Shown piece after piece: positions 51,015 through 58,819 of a stretch of 64,000 nucleotides of DNA. Origin of the DNA: Telluria antibiotica (GTDB taxonomy: Bacteria; Pseudomonadota; Gammaproteobacteria; Burkholderiales; Burkholderiaceae_D). The stretch is taken from assembly GCF_011682055.1 (NCBI RefSeq), contig NZ_JAAQOM010000012.1, positions 124,001 through 188,000 of the forward strand, read 5' to 3'. Made by a program: the position numbers and the translations under genes. The first letter of the stretch is position 1; each line of letters begins with the position of its first letter. The notes beneath the pieces were generated by a model. The model did no database searches and had not been told where the DNA came from. It saw only the letters and a list, made by a program, of their open reading frames with translations.

Positions 51015-51264
51015 CTTGGTGCACCATGGTCGTGACCTGGAATCCGAGTTGTTCGCCGACGACCACTAGCTTGCCGTGGCCCAGCGTCTGGCCGCAGGCG
51101 ACGAGGCGCACGCGCGTGTCGGCCAGCGCCAGCGGCAGTTCCAGCACCTGGCCCGGCAGCAGGGCGCCGATCTGCTGCAGCGGCATGGCGAGCGTGACGA
51201 TTTCCAGCGTGACGGGCAGCTCCAGCGCGGCGACGTCGGTGACGGGATGTTCCGTGTGATCCAT
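50998..51264 (-). CDS. Possible internally started SctQ C-terminal product (SctQ-C)
   Basis: In frame with sctQ, ATG 51264 (MDHTEHPVTD) is preceded by GGAG with a 9-base spacer. It would give an 88-residue SpoA-domain protein. YscQ, Spa33 and other SctQ genes make such a short form from an internal start, and it is needed for the sorting platform. Here the site is seen, its use is inferred. Confidence 0.5.
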   Translation of the reverse strand: MDHTEHPVTDVAALELPVTLEIVTLAMPLQQIGALLPGQVLELPLALADTRVRLVACGQTLGHGKLVVVGEQLGFQVTTMVHQDEPDA

Positions 51265-52047
51265 GGGATGGGACTCCAGGCAAAGTGTGGGAGAGGTGGC
51301 CAGCGTGACGGCGCGCCCGGCGATGGCGGCGACGGCGCCGACGTGCCGGCCCCGCGCCGCGCCCCAGCGCAAGGTGACGCGGTCGAGCTGCGCGCTGCCG
51401 GCCATGCCGCCGCGCCAGCCCAGCAGCACGTCGCCGGCACGCAGCGACGCGAGCAAGGCCGTCGTGGCACGGCGTCCGGCCAGCACGGCGCTGCCTCCCA
51501 GCGGCAGCGCGTCCAGCCAGTCGGGCAATCCGGCCGGCGGCGGCAGCGCCGCTTCCAGCGCGTCCAGCAGGCCGGCATCGATGTCGGTAATGAACAGGGC
51601 GGGTGCCGCCGCATCGCCGTCGGCGCGCAGTTGCAGTGCGATGCCCCCGTGGTGCGCGGTCGCGTCGGCGTCCGTCAGCAGCGCCGCGACCGACAGCGCG
51701 GGCAGGCCCAGTTGCGTGAGGATGGTCCAGCATGGGCGCAGCAGCGCGTCGGCCAGCGCCGCGCGCCAGTGGCCGGCGGCCGCCAGCGCGGCGCTTTCGA
51801 GGGCGGGGTGCGCGTCCAGGTCGATCACGCAGCGCAGGCCGCCATGCGCGCTGTGCAAATGCAGGCAGGCCGGTTGCGCGGGCGCGGGGGCGCTGCCCTG
51901 CGCCAGCGGCACGATGCGCCATTCCGCCGGGGCGGCGAGGGCGGCTGCGGTCGGCGTGAACAGCACGCGCGTCAGGCGCGCGAGCGAAGGCGTAAGCAGG
52001 GGCAGGCGGGGATGCAGCGGGGCGATGTTTTTGCTGTCTCGGGGCAT
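50998..52047 (-). CDS. sctQ: T3SS cytoplasmic ring/sorting platform protein SctQ
   Basis: A 349-residue C-ring protein. The N-terminal part (1-260) is divergent and Ala-rich, with an internal SpoA-like region. The C-terminal SpoA domain (about 270-345; ELPVTLEIVTLAMPLQQIGALLPGQVLELP) is well conserved. The start at 52047 (MPRDSKNIAPLH) leaves 26 bp to sctP. An internal start within the gene is listed separately. Confidence 0.9.
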   Translation of the reverse strand: MPRDSKNIAPLHPRLPLLTPSLARLTRVLFTPTAAALAAPAEWRIVPLAQGSAPAPAQPACLHLHSAHGGLRCVIDLDAHPALESAALAAAGHWRAALADALLRPCWTILTQLGLPALSVAALLTDADATAHHGGIALQLRADGDAAAPALFITDIDAGLLDALEAALPPPAGLPDWLDALPLGGSAVLAGRRATTALLASLRAGDVLLGWRGGMAGSAQLDRVTLRWGAARGRHVGAVAAIAGRAVTLATSPTLCLESHPMDHTEHPVTDVAALELPVTLEIVTLAMPLQQIGALLPGQVLELPLALADTRVRLVACGQTLGHGKLVVVGEQLGFQVTTMVHQDEPDA

Positions 52048-52073
52048 GATGTGGTCTCGGTGCGGCGCCGGCG

Positions 52074-52637
52074 TCACCAGCAGGCGATGTCGACGTCGAT
52101 GTGCGGCGGCAGCAGCGCGTGCAGGCGGCGCTGCAATTCCCGGCTGTTGTCCAAGATTACGCAACGGGCGTCGCGGTCGGCGCTCTCGAAACGAAGCGAC
52201 AAGCGACAGGACGAAAGATGCAGGCGCAACCGGGTGGCGGGCAGCAGCGCGGGGTCCAGCGCGATCTGCAATTCCCAGCAGCCGCTGTCGAGGATCGCAG
52301 GTGCGTTGACGAATTCGCCGATGACGGCAGCCAGCCGCGCGATGCGCAGGCCGTCATGTTCGTCGCGCATGCACGCGTGGACGACGCGCCGCGACAGGGC
52401 CGGTTCGGCGGCGATGGGAGGCGCGGCGTCGGGCCTCGTCGCCGTGACCGGTTGCGGCGCGTGCGCGTCGGCGTCCGGTGCCGCGTCGTCGTCCGGCAGC
52501 GCGGGGCCGGATTCGTCGGCGATGGGCGCGAGCCGGTCCTGGAAGCGGCCGCGCAGCGCGCGCGCACGGCCGGCGGGCGCGGTGTCGGAACGAGGCAGCA
52601 GGCGCACGGCCTGCACGAGCGTCGGCTTGATCGTCAT
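52074..52637 (-). CDS. sctP: HpaP/HpaC-type T3SS substrate-specificity switch protein
   Basis: A 187-residue protein with a variable Pro/Ala/Asp-rich first half and a conserved C-terminal domain (about 110-185; GCWELQIALDPALLPATRLR, LSLRF), like T3S4 switch proteins that change secretion from early to late substrates. Position between sctV and sctQ is that of hpaP/hpaC in Hrp2 systems. It is 5 bp after sctV. Confidence 0.75.
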   Translation of the reverse strand: MTIKPTLVQAVRLLPRSDTAPAGRARALRGRFQDRLAPIADESGPALPDDDAAPDADAHAPQPVTATRPDAAPPIAAEPALSRRVVHACMRDEHDGLRIARLAAVIGEFVNAPAILDSGCWELQIALDPALLPATRLRLHLSSCRLSLRFESADRDARCVILDNSRELQRRLHALLPPHIDVDIACW

Positions 52638-52642
52638 GGCGG

Positions 52643-54574
52643 CTACAGCGCGAGCTTGCCGAGCGGTTGCAGGTCGACGTTACCGCCCAGCTCCTGGAAC
52701 GAATACACGTCCAGCCAGGCGAGCGGCTGCTCGATCATGCGCCGCACGTAGCGCCGGATGTCCATCGACGTCACCACCGCCAGCAGCGGCACGGGCGTGG
52801 GGCCGGCGATCTGCTGGATGCGGGCGATGATGGCCTGCACCTGGTCCGGCGGCAGCGTGAGGTAATTCCCGGCCGGCGTCGTCTTGATCGCCTGGCGGAT
52901 CAGCTGCTCGACGCCGCTGTCCAGCAGGATCGCGGGCAGCTTGCGCTGGCCGCCCGTGGCGCGGTGGGCGATGAAGCGTCCCAGGTCGCCGCGCACGTAT
53001 TCGCACAGCGTCAGCATGTCCTTTTCGCGCGGCCCCCAAGCGACGAGGCTTTCCAGGATGGCGCGCATGTTGCGGATCGGGATGCGTTCTTCGAGCAGGC
53101 GGCGCAATACGTCGGCGATGCGCGGCACCGGCAGCGCCTTCTTGACTTCGTCCACGAGCCCCGGATAGTCGGCGGCCACGCGGTCCAGCAGCCACTGGGT
53201 CTCCTGAAGGCCGACGAACAACTGGGCGTGCGCGCGCAGCGCCGTCACCGTCGCGTCGACGAGGGCCGCTTCCGGCGCGCCGGCGCCTGCTTCCAGCCGC
53301 TGCTCGCCCATCGGCACGTCCTGCAGCGCCAGTTCGTAGGCGAGGCCGTCCAGCGCGGCGCTCGTCCAGACGGCGGCGCCGGGGAACGGCAGGCCCAGTT
53401 CCTCGACGAGGCCCTGGCGCGCCCGCTCGAACGCGGCGTCCAGCGCGGCCGGGTCCAGCAGCGCGGCCAGCGGCGCGGACAGGCGCAGCGCGATCGGCGG
53501 CGAAAACGGCGGCGCGCAGGCGGCGATCGTGGGGGCGGCCTGCTTGTCGTCGACGCCGCCGAGGCGCTTCAGTGCCGGCAGTTGCGCGTCCGGCGACGCG
53601 GCCGCGCGCTCCTTCTTGCGCAGCACGGCGCCGGCCGCGCCCACGAGGGCCGCCAGCAGCAGGAACATGGTCGACGGGAAGCCGGGCACGAACGCGAAGG
53701 CCGCGAGCAGGGCGGCGGCGCTGAACAATGCACGGGCGTTGCCGCTGAGCTGGCGGGCGATCTCGGCGCCCAGCGATTGCTCGCCCTCGCGGTGCTCGTC
53801 GGCCACGCGCGTGATCATGATGCCGGCCGCCACCGAGATCAGCAGCGACGGGATCTGTGACACCATCGCGTCGCCGATCGACAGCACGGCGAAGCGCCCG
53901 GCCGCCTCGCCCGCGCTCATGTTGTGGTACGTGATGCCGACGACGATGCCGGCCAGGATGTTGACCATCGTGATGATCAGGCCCGCGATGGCGTCGCCCT
54001 TGACGAACTTCATCGCGCCGTCCATGCCGCCGTGCAGCTGGCTCTCCATCGCGAGCATGGCGCGCTTGCGGCGCGCGGTGTCGGCGGTGAGGTTGCCGGC
54101 GCGGAGGTCGGCGTCGATGCTCATCTGCTTGCCGGGCATCGCGTCGAGCGTGAAGCGGGCGCCGACTTCGGCCACGCGCTCCGACCCCTTGGCGATGACG
54201 ATGAACTGCACGGTGGCGATGATGAGGAAGACCACGAGTCCGACGACGAGGTTGCCGCCGACGACCAGTTCGCCGAAGCTCTCGATGATGTGGCCGGCGT
54301 CCGCGTGCAGCAGGATCGACTTCGTGGATGCGATGTTCAGCGACAGCCGGAACATCGTCGTGAACAACAGCAGCGACGGGAACGACGAGAACGCGACCGC
54401 GTTGGGGATGTACATCGTCATCATCAACAGGGTCACGGAGACGGCGATGTTGAGCGCGAGCAGGCTGTCGATGGCGAACGTCGGCAGTGGCAGGATCATC
54501 AGCGCGATCACGGCCACGACGAGGGCGGCGATGGCGATCTCGCCACCGAATTCCATTTTTCCGGGCAGTTTCAT
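52643..54574 (-). CDS. sctV: T3SS export gate protein SctV
   Basis: A 643-residue FlhA/LcrD-family protein. Eight membrane helices (about 15-330) include PSLLLFTTMFRLSLNIASTK and GDAMVSQIPSLLISVAAGIM, with the cytoplasmic FHIPEP loop signature region (RFTLDAMPGKQMSIDADLRAG). The C-terminal ring domain (about 350-643) binds chaperone-substrate complexes. ATG 54574 overlaps the sctU stop (ATGA). Confidence 0.96.
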   Translation of the reverse strand: MKLPGKMEFGGEIAIAALVVAVIALMILPLPTFAIDSLLALNIAVSVTLLMMTMYIPNAVAFSSFPSLLLFTTMFRLSLNIASTKSILLHADAGHIIESFGELVVGGNLVVGLVVFLIIATVQFIVIAKGSERVAEVGARFTLDAMPGKQMSIDADLRAGNLTADTARRKRAMLAMESQLHGGMDGAMKFVKGDAIAGLIITMVNILAGIVVGITYHNMSAGEAAGRFAVLSIGDAMVSQIPSLLISVAAGIMITRVADEHREGEQSLGAEIARQLSGNARALFSAAALLAAFAFVPGFPSTMFLLLAALVGAAGAVLRKKERAAASPDAQLPALKRLGGVDDKQAAPTIAACAPPFSPPIALRLSAPLAALLDPAALDAAFERARQGLVEELGLPFPGAAVWTSAALDGLAYELALQDVPMGEQRLEAGAGAPEAALVDATVTALRAHAQLFVGLQETQWLLDRVAADYPGLVDEVKKALPVPRIADVLRRLLEERIPIRNMRAILESLVAWGPREKDMLTLCEYVRGDLGRFIAHRATGGQRKLPAILLDSGVEQLIRQAIKTTPAGNYLTLPPDQVQAIIARIQQIAGPTPVPLLAVVTSMDIRRYVRRMIEQPLAWLDVYSFQELGGNVDLQPLGKLAL

Positions 54575-55671
54575 AGCGGGTCCACGAGGTGGGAAGAAGT
54601 CGGCGGCACGTCGCCGGCGTGCGGCGTGCCGATGTCGCGCACCCAGCGCAGGATGGCGGCGACGGTGTCGAACAGCGGTTCGGGAATGGCGCCGTCCAGA
54701 GGCACCGTGTACAGCGCGCGCGCCAGCGGCGGGTTGCCGACGATCGGGATCGCCAGTTCCTGGGCCATGCGGCGGATTTCCAGTGCCTGCTCGTCGAGCC
54801 CCTTGGCCACCACCTGCGGCAGCCCGAGGCCGCCGGGCTCGTAGCACAGCGCCACCGCGTAGTGGGTCGGGTTGACGATCACGGCCTGGGCGCGGCGCAG
54901 CCGGTCGCGGTCCGGCGGCGGCGGGCCGAGGGCGATTTCCTTGGCGAGCATCTTGCGCTGTCCCTTCAGGTGCGGGTCGCCGTCGGACTCCTTGTGTTCG
55001 CGCTTGACCTCGTCCTTGCTCATGCGCTGGTCGCGGATGAACAGCCAGTGCTGGATGCCGTAGTCGGCCGCGCCCAGCAGCAGGAACAGCACGCCGCCGA
55101 CGAGGAGGAAGCGGGCCAGCACGCGCCAGGCCAGCTGCGCGGCGTCGAGCGCCGGCTGATACGCGGCGCCGACGAGCAGCGGCGCCAGCAAGGTGAGTGT
55201 CTTCCACATCACGAGGAAGATCAGCACGGCCTTGACCGTCATCTTGCCCAGGTCGACCATCGACCGCATGGAAAAGATGCGGGTCAGCCCGGCCCCCGGA
55301 TTGACGGCGTCGAATTTCGGCTCGACGGGCTTGAACGACAGGTTGATCCCCGTCTGCGCGAGCGTGCCCACGACGGCCGCCAGCACGCCCACCAGCAGGA
55401 ACGGCGCCAGCAGGAGCAGGCCTTGCAGGCCGATGCGGCGCGCGTACAGCAGCAGGTCGGCGTCGGGCCGGCCGACGGCGACCGGGTCGAGCGCGGACGC
55501 CAGCAGCGCGCGCAGGCCGTCGCCGAGCGCGGGGCCGGCCAGCAGCATCAGGCCGCCGGTGGCCAGCAGCACGGCGGCCGCCGTGAGGTCGGTGCTCTTG
55601 ACGACCTTGCCGTCGCGCCGGGCGTCCTCCAACTTCTTGTCACTGGGTTGTTCGGTTTTTTCGTCTGACAT
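54571..55671 (-). CDS. sctU: T3SS autocleaving export switch protein SctU
   Basis: A 366-residue FlhB/YscU-family protein. KTEQPSDKKLEDARRDG is the typical start, four helices lie between about 30 and 215, and the autocleavage motif NPTH (Asn267-His270, in VIVNPTHYAVAL) is intact. It is the first gene of the minus-strand sctU-V-P-Q-R-S-hpaA operon, 33 bp from a -10-like hexamer. The C-terminal tail (SSHLVDPL) is somewhat long. Confidence 0.96.
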   Translation of the reverse strand: MSDEKTEQPSDKKLEDARRDGKVVKSTDLTAAAVLLATGGLMLLAGPALGDGLRALLASALDPVAVGRPDADLLLYARRIGLQGLLLLAPFLLVGVLAAVVGTLAQTGINLSFKPVEPKFDAVNPGAGLTRIFSMRSMVDLGKMTVKAVLIFLVMWKTLTLLAPLLVGAAYQPALDAAQLAWRVLARFLLVGGVLFLLLGAADYGIQHWLFIRDQRMSKDEVKREHKESDGDPHLKGQRKMLAKEIALGPPPPDRDRLRRAQAVIVNPTHYAVALCYEPGGLGLPQVVAKGLDEQALEIRRMAQELAIPIVGNPPLARALYTVPLDGAIPEPLFDTVAAILRWVRDIGTPHAGDVPPTSSHLVDPL

Positions 55672-55703
55672 GGCGTCGCCGGGTTCGTGAAAGTCACGCC
55701 CGG

Positions 55704-55765
55704 ATTGTCGGCCGTTTGCTCAGCGCGGCCGCGGCGCCGAACGAAGGGCGGGCGCATGGGCCGAA
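55704..55765 (-). promoter_or_regulatory. hrpII/PIP-type box of the sctU operon
   Basis: On the minus strand TTCGG (55765-55761), 15 bp, TTCGT (55745-55741), then 31 bp, then GACAAT (55709-55704), a near match to YANNRT (five of six positions). It is directed at sctU, whose start is 33 bp further. Confidence 0.75.
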
Positions 55766-55779
55766 GCGGGGAGGGTCGT

Positions 55780-55841
55780 TTCGTTTCGTGCGCGGACGCT
55801 TCGCTTCGGCGGCGGGCCCCGTCCGCACCGGCGGCTACTGT
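55780..55841 (+). promoter_or_regulatory. hrpII/PIP-type box and -10 of the hrpB1-sctT operon
   Basis: TTCGT (55780-55784), 15 bp, TTCGC (55800-55804), then 31 bp, then TACTGT (55836-55841), a full match to TTCGB-N15-TTCGB-N30-32-YANNRT. A second TTCG-N16-TTCG pair (55785-55808) is offset by five bases. It lies 50 bp before the hrpB1 start. Confidence 0.87.
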
Positions 55842-55891
55842 GTCCTCCGGCGCAAGACATCTTGCGGATGCAACCAATGCGAGGAAAGCTC

Positions 55892-56356
55892 ATGAACGAT
55901 TACAGCAACTGCGACAGGGTCGTCGTCACCGGCCTGATCGAGGTATTGATGGCGGGGATCAAGCACGGCAAGCTGGCCGAGTCGGACGCGCTGCTGGCGG
56001 CGCTGCGGGTGCTGCGGCCGCGCTTCCGCGAACTCGATACGTTCGACGTGTGGCTGCTCATGAAGCGCAAGCGCTACATCGAGGCCACGCAAGTGCTGCG
56101 CAACCTGCACGGCAGCAGCGCCGACATGCAGAACCTGCCGATCTGCACCGCGCTGCAGGCCATGTGCCTGTACGCGTCCGGGGACGACGCCTGGCGCATC
56201 AGCGCCAACGAGGTGCTGACCCGGAACGACGATCCGGAAGCGGTGGCCCTCGTCAACCTGTTGTTCGGCAAGGCGCCGGACGCCGGGCCCGAGCCCGCGG
56301 CCGTGCCGGCGCCCGTCGCCGCCGACCTGGCCCCCGCCTATTACCTGCGTGCCTGA
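55892..56356 (+). CDS. HrpB1/HrpK-family T3SS protein
   Basis: A 154-residue mostly helical TPR-like protein of the HrpB1/HrpK family (LIEVLMAGIKHGKLAESDAL, LLMKRKRYIEATQVLRNL). HrpB1 of Xanthomonas is a periplasmic peptidoglycan-associated T3SS component and heads the hrpB operon. Start at 55892 follows GAGGAAAG; an upstream ATG is less well placed. The C-terminal tail is Pro/Ala-rich. Confidence 0.85.
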   Translation: MNDYSNCDRVVVTGLIEVLMAGIKHGKLAESDALLAALRVLRPRFRELDTFDVWLLMKRKRYIEATQVLRNLHGSSADMQNLPICTALQAMCLYASGDDAWRISANEVLTRNDDPEAVALVNLLFGKAPDAGPEPAAVPAPVAADLAPAYYLRA

Positions 56357-56365
56357 GGAGTCGAC

Positions 56366-56752
56366 ATGATCGCACCCGTTCCCCCCGTGTCGCCCGTCGC
56401 TCCGGCGGCACCCGTCGCGCCGGCCGCGGCCGCACCGTCCGCGCCGTCCGCGCTCGTCGACCGCTTCGCCGCATTGATGCAGCAGGTCGGCCAGGGTCCG
56501 GCCGGCCAGGCGCGCACGCACGGCCCGTCGCAGCTGAGCCGCATCGTCGGCGCCGAGGACAATGCCGCCAGGGCCACGCTGGAGACCATCCAGTCGTTCT
56601 CGATCGGCGACATGACGAGCATGCCGGAAGCCGCCGCCGCCGTCATGCACATGCAGACCGACATGGCGGTGCTGTCGTTCAAGCTGAACGTCGTGAACAC
56701 GCTGGCCGAATCCGGCAAGACGGCGATCCAGACGCTGATGAAGAACCAATGA
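56366..56752 (+). CDS. sctI: T3SS inner rod protein (HrpB2-like SctI)
   Basis: A 128-residue protein. The N-terminal third is Pro/Ala low-complexity, as in HrpB2. The C-terminal helix (AVMHMQTDMAVLSFKLNVV..., TAIQTLMKNQ) is the YscI/HrpB2 signature that lines the secretion channel. It follows hrpB1 by 9 bp with GAGGAG and overlaps sctJ by four bases. Confidence 0.88.
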   Translation: MIAPVPPVSPVAPAAPVAPAAAAPSAPSALVDRFAALMQQVGQGPAGQARTHGPSQLSRIVGAEDNAARATLETIQSFSIGDMTSMPEAAAAVMHMQTDMAVLSFKLNVVNTLAESGKTAIQTLMKNQ

Positions 56753-57510
56753 TGACCACCCTCCGATCCCTCCTTGTGCTGCTCTGCCTCGCCGCCGCGC
56801 TGGCCGGCTGCAGCAAGCAGCTGTACGCGCAGCTGTCCGAGAGCGACGCCAACGACATGGTGACCGTGCTGCTGGAAGCCGGCATCGCGGCGACCAAGAG
56901 TTCGCCCGACGACGGCAAGAGCTGGCTCGTCAGCGTCGCCGACGACGACTTCGCGCGCGCCATGGAAGCGCTGCACGCGCATGGCCTCCCGCATGCGAAG
57001 TACACGAACCTGGGCGAGATGTTCAAGAAAGACGGCCTGATCTCCACGCCGACGGAGGAGCGCGTGCGCTTCATCTTCGGCGTCTCGCAGCAGCTCGCGC
57101 GCACGCTGAACGACATCGACGGCGTGGCGCTCGCGCACGTCGAGATCGCGCTGCCGAACAACGATCCGCTGTCGAGCGTCGTCAAGCCGCCCAGTGCGTC
57201 CGTGTTCATCAAGTACCGGCCGAATACCGATGTCGCGTCGCTCGTCCCCGGCATCAAGAACCTGGTCGTGCACAGCGTCGAGGGCCTGAGCTACGACAAC
57301 GTCAGCGTCGTGCTGGTGCAGGGCGCCGCAGCCGCGCCGTTGCCGCCGCGGGTGACGCGGCTGCCGCGGGGCTTGCTGTGGGGCGGCGCGGCTGCGCTCG
57401 GCCTGCTCGTGCTGGCGCTGGCCGCGTGGCGGCTGCGCCGCGGCGCCTTGCCGGCCGCAGTGCTGGCGCGCCTGCGCGGACGCGTGACGCGGCGCGAGGG
57501 CGTGGCGTGA
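56749..57510 (+). CDS. sctJ: T3SS inner-membrane ring lipoprotein SctJ
   Basis: A 253-residue lipoprotein with lipobox LAGC (Cys21), two ring-building domains (about 20-190; LSESDANDMVTVLLEAGI, RTLNDIDGVALAHVEIALP) and a C-terminal membrane helix (about 212-235). Typical of HrcJ/YscJ. ATG 56749 or 56752; the first gives ATGA overlap with sctI. Confidence 0.95.
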   Translation: MMTTLRSLLVLLCLAAALAGCSKQLYAQLSESDANDMVTVLLEAGIAATKSSPDDGKSWLVSVADDDFARAMEALHAHGLPHAKYTNLGEMFKKDGLISTPTEERVRFIFGVSQQLARTLNDIDGVALAHVEIALPNNDPLSSVVKPPSASVFIKYRPNTDVASLVPGIKNLVVHSVEGLSYDNVSVVLVQGAAAAPLPPRVTRLPRGLLWGGAAALGLLVLALAAWRLRRGALPAAVLARLRGRVTRREGVA

Positions 57511-58163
57511 TGGACGCGACACCACTCTTGCCCGTGCTCGAACTGTCGCTGCTGCTGCAGGCCTACCAGTCGCGCCTGCGGCGCCTGGCCGACGACATCG
57601 ACCCGAGCTGGCTCGACGAACTCGCGCGCGAGGAGGGCTTCGTGCCGCCGTCGCCCGACCTGGCACCGCTGTGGCGCAGCGCACTGCTGCGCAGCCGGTT
57701 GCGGCTGGGGCCCGTGGCGCCGGCCGCCTTCACGCCGCCGACGCACCGGCTGGCGACGCTGGACAAGCCCGCGCTGCTCGTCGTGCTGGCGGCGCGCGCG
57801 CTGTACGCGCACCGGGCCGCGCTGGCACGCTGTGTCGACGGTGCGCTGCTGGCCGGGTTGCGCGGCTTCGTCGGCGCACCGGCGCTGGCGGGCCTGCGCG
57901 CCGCCGGCGCCGACGCCGCGCCGGCTGCGGATCATTGGCCGCGCCACGCCACCCTGCTGGACTGGGCCGTCGACGGCTACGCCGGTTTCGAGCGCGACGG
58001 CGCGTGGGGTGACCCCACGCTGCGCCGCCTCGTGCAGGTAGTGCTGCCGGCCGGCGCCGTCGCACATGCGGGCGGCCCGGCCGACGGACCGACCGGCGAC
58101 AGCGCCGCGCTGACGGCGCTCCTTCCCACCCTGTATCCGGAGCTGGCATGGTTATTTGGCTGA
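57510..58163 (+). CDS. sctK: T3SS accessory protein HrpB4 (SctK)
   Basis: A 217-residue Ala/Leu/Arg-rich protein of the HrpB4/SctK family, a sorting-platform component linking SctQ and the basal body. Sequence is poorly conserved (LPVLELSLLLQAYQSRLRRL, DPSWL); position between sctJ and sctL and length support the call. TGATG junction with sctJ. Confidence 0.8.
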   Translation: MDATPLLPVLELSLLLQAYQSRLRRLADDIDPSWLDELAREEGFVPPSPDLAPLWRSALLRSRLRLGPVAPAAFTPPTHRLATLDKPALLVVLAARALYAHRAALARCVDGALLAGLRGFVGAPALAGLRAAGADAAPAADHWPRHATLLDWAVDGYAGFERDGAWGDPTLRRLVQVVLPAGAVAHAGGPADGPTGDSAALTALLPTLYPELAWLFG

Positions 58164-58819
58164 GAGGCGACACGGGCCTGCTCGGCGTCGGCGGCGACGT
58201 CGTGCGGCGCGAAGACGTCGCGCAGCTGCTGGCGCTGGACGCCGCAGCGCAGGCGCTCGACGAGCGCGGCGCCGCGCTGCTGGCCGAGGCCGGGCAGCGG
58301 GCGGCCGCCATCGTGGCGGCGGCGGAGGCGCGCGCCGCGGCGATCGAGGCGGACGCCGAGCGGCGCACGGCGGGCAGCACGCGGCTCGGCTACGCGGCCG
58401 GCCACCGCCAGGGCCTCGCGGACGCGCACGCGCGCATGCAGGCGGGCGCACGCGACGGCCGGGCCGCGTTGCAGGCGATGCGCGAGCGCCTGGCGGCCAT
58501 CGTGTTCGCGGCCGCGCGCAAGCTGTTGACGGACGCGCCGCGCGAGAGCCTGTTCCGGCGCGCCGCGGACCTCGTCGGCGCCGAACTGGAACAGGCATCG
58601 TTCCTGACGGTGACCATCCACCCGGACGACGCGGCGCACGTGCACCAGGTCTTCGCCGGCACCGCCTGGGCCGTGCGCCCGGCCATCGTCGAGGATGCGG
58701 CGCTTGCACCCGGCAGCTGCGTGTGCGAATGGGACGACGGCGTGCTCGACGCGGGCCTGCCGGCCCAGCTGGCCGCGCTGCGCCAGTCGCTCGACCGCGC
58801 GCTGGAGACGGCACCATGA
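58148..58819 (+). CDS. sctL: T3SS ATPase stator SctL (HrpB5)
   Basis: A 223-residue FliH/YscL-family protein that holds the ATPase. The N-terminal coiled-coil, Ala-rich helix (about 30-130) and the C-terminal globular domain (about 135-220) fit. It overlaps sctK by 16 bp and sctN by 4 bp. Confidence 0.88.
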   Translation: MVIWLRGDTGLLGVGGDVVRREDVAQLLALDAAAQALDERGAALLAEAGQRAAAIVAAAEARAAAIEADAERRTAGSTRLGYAAGHRQGLADAHARMQAGARDGRAALQAMRERLAAIVFAAARKLLTDAPRESLFRRAADLVGAELEQASFLTVTIHPDDAAHVHQVFAGTAWAVRPAIVEDAALAPGSCVCEWDDGVLDAGLPAQLAALRQSLDRALETAP

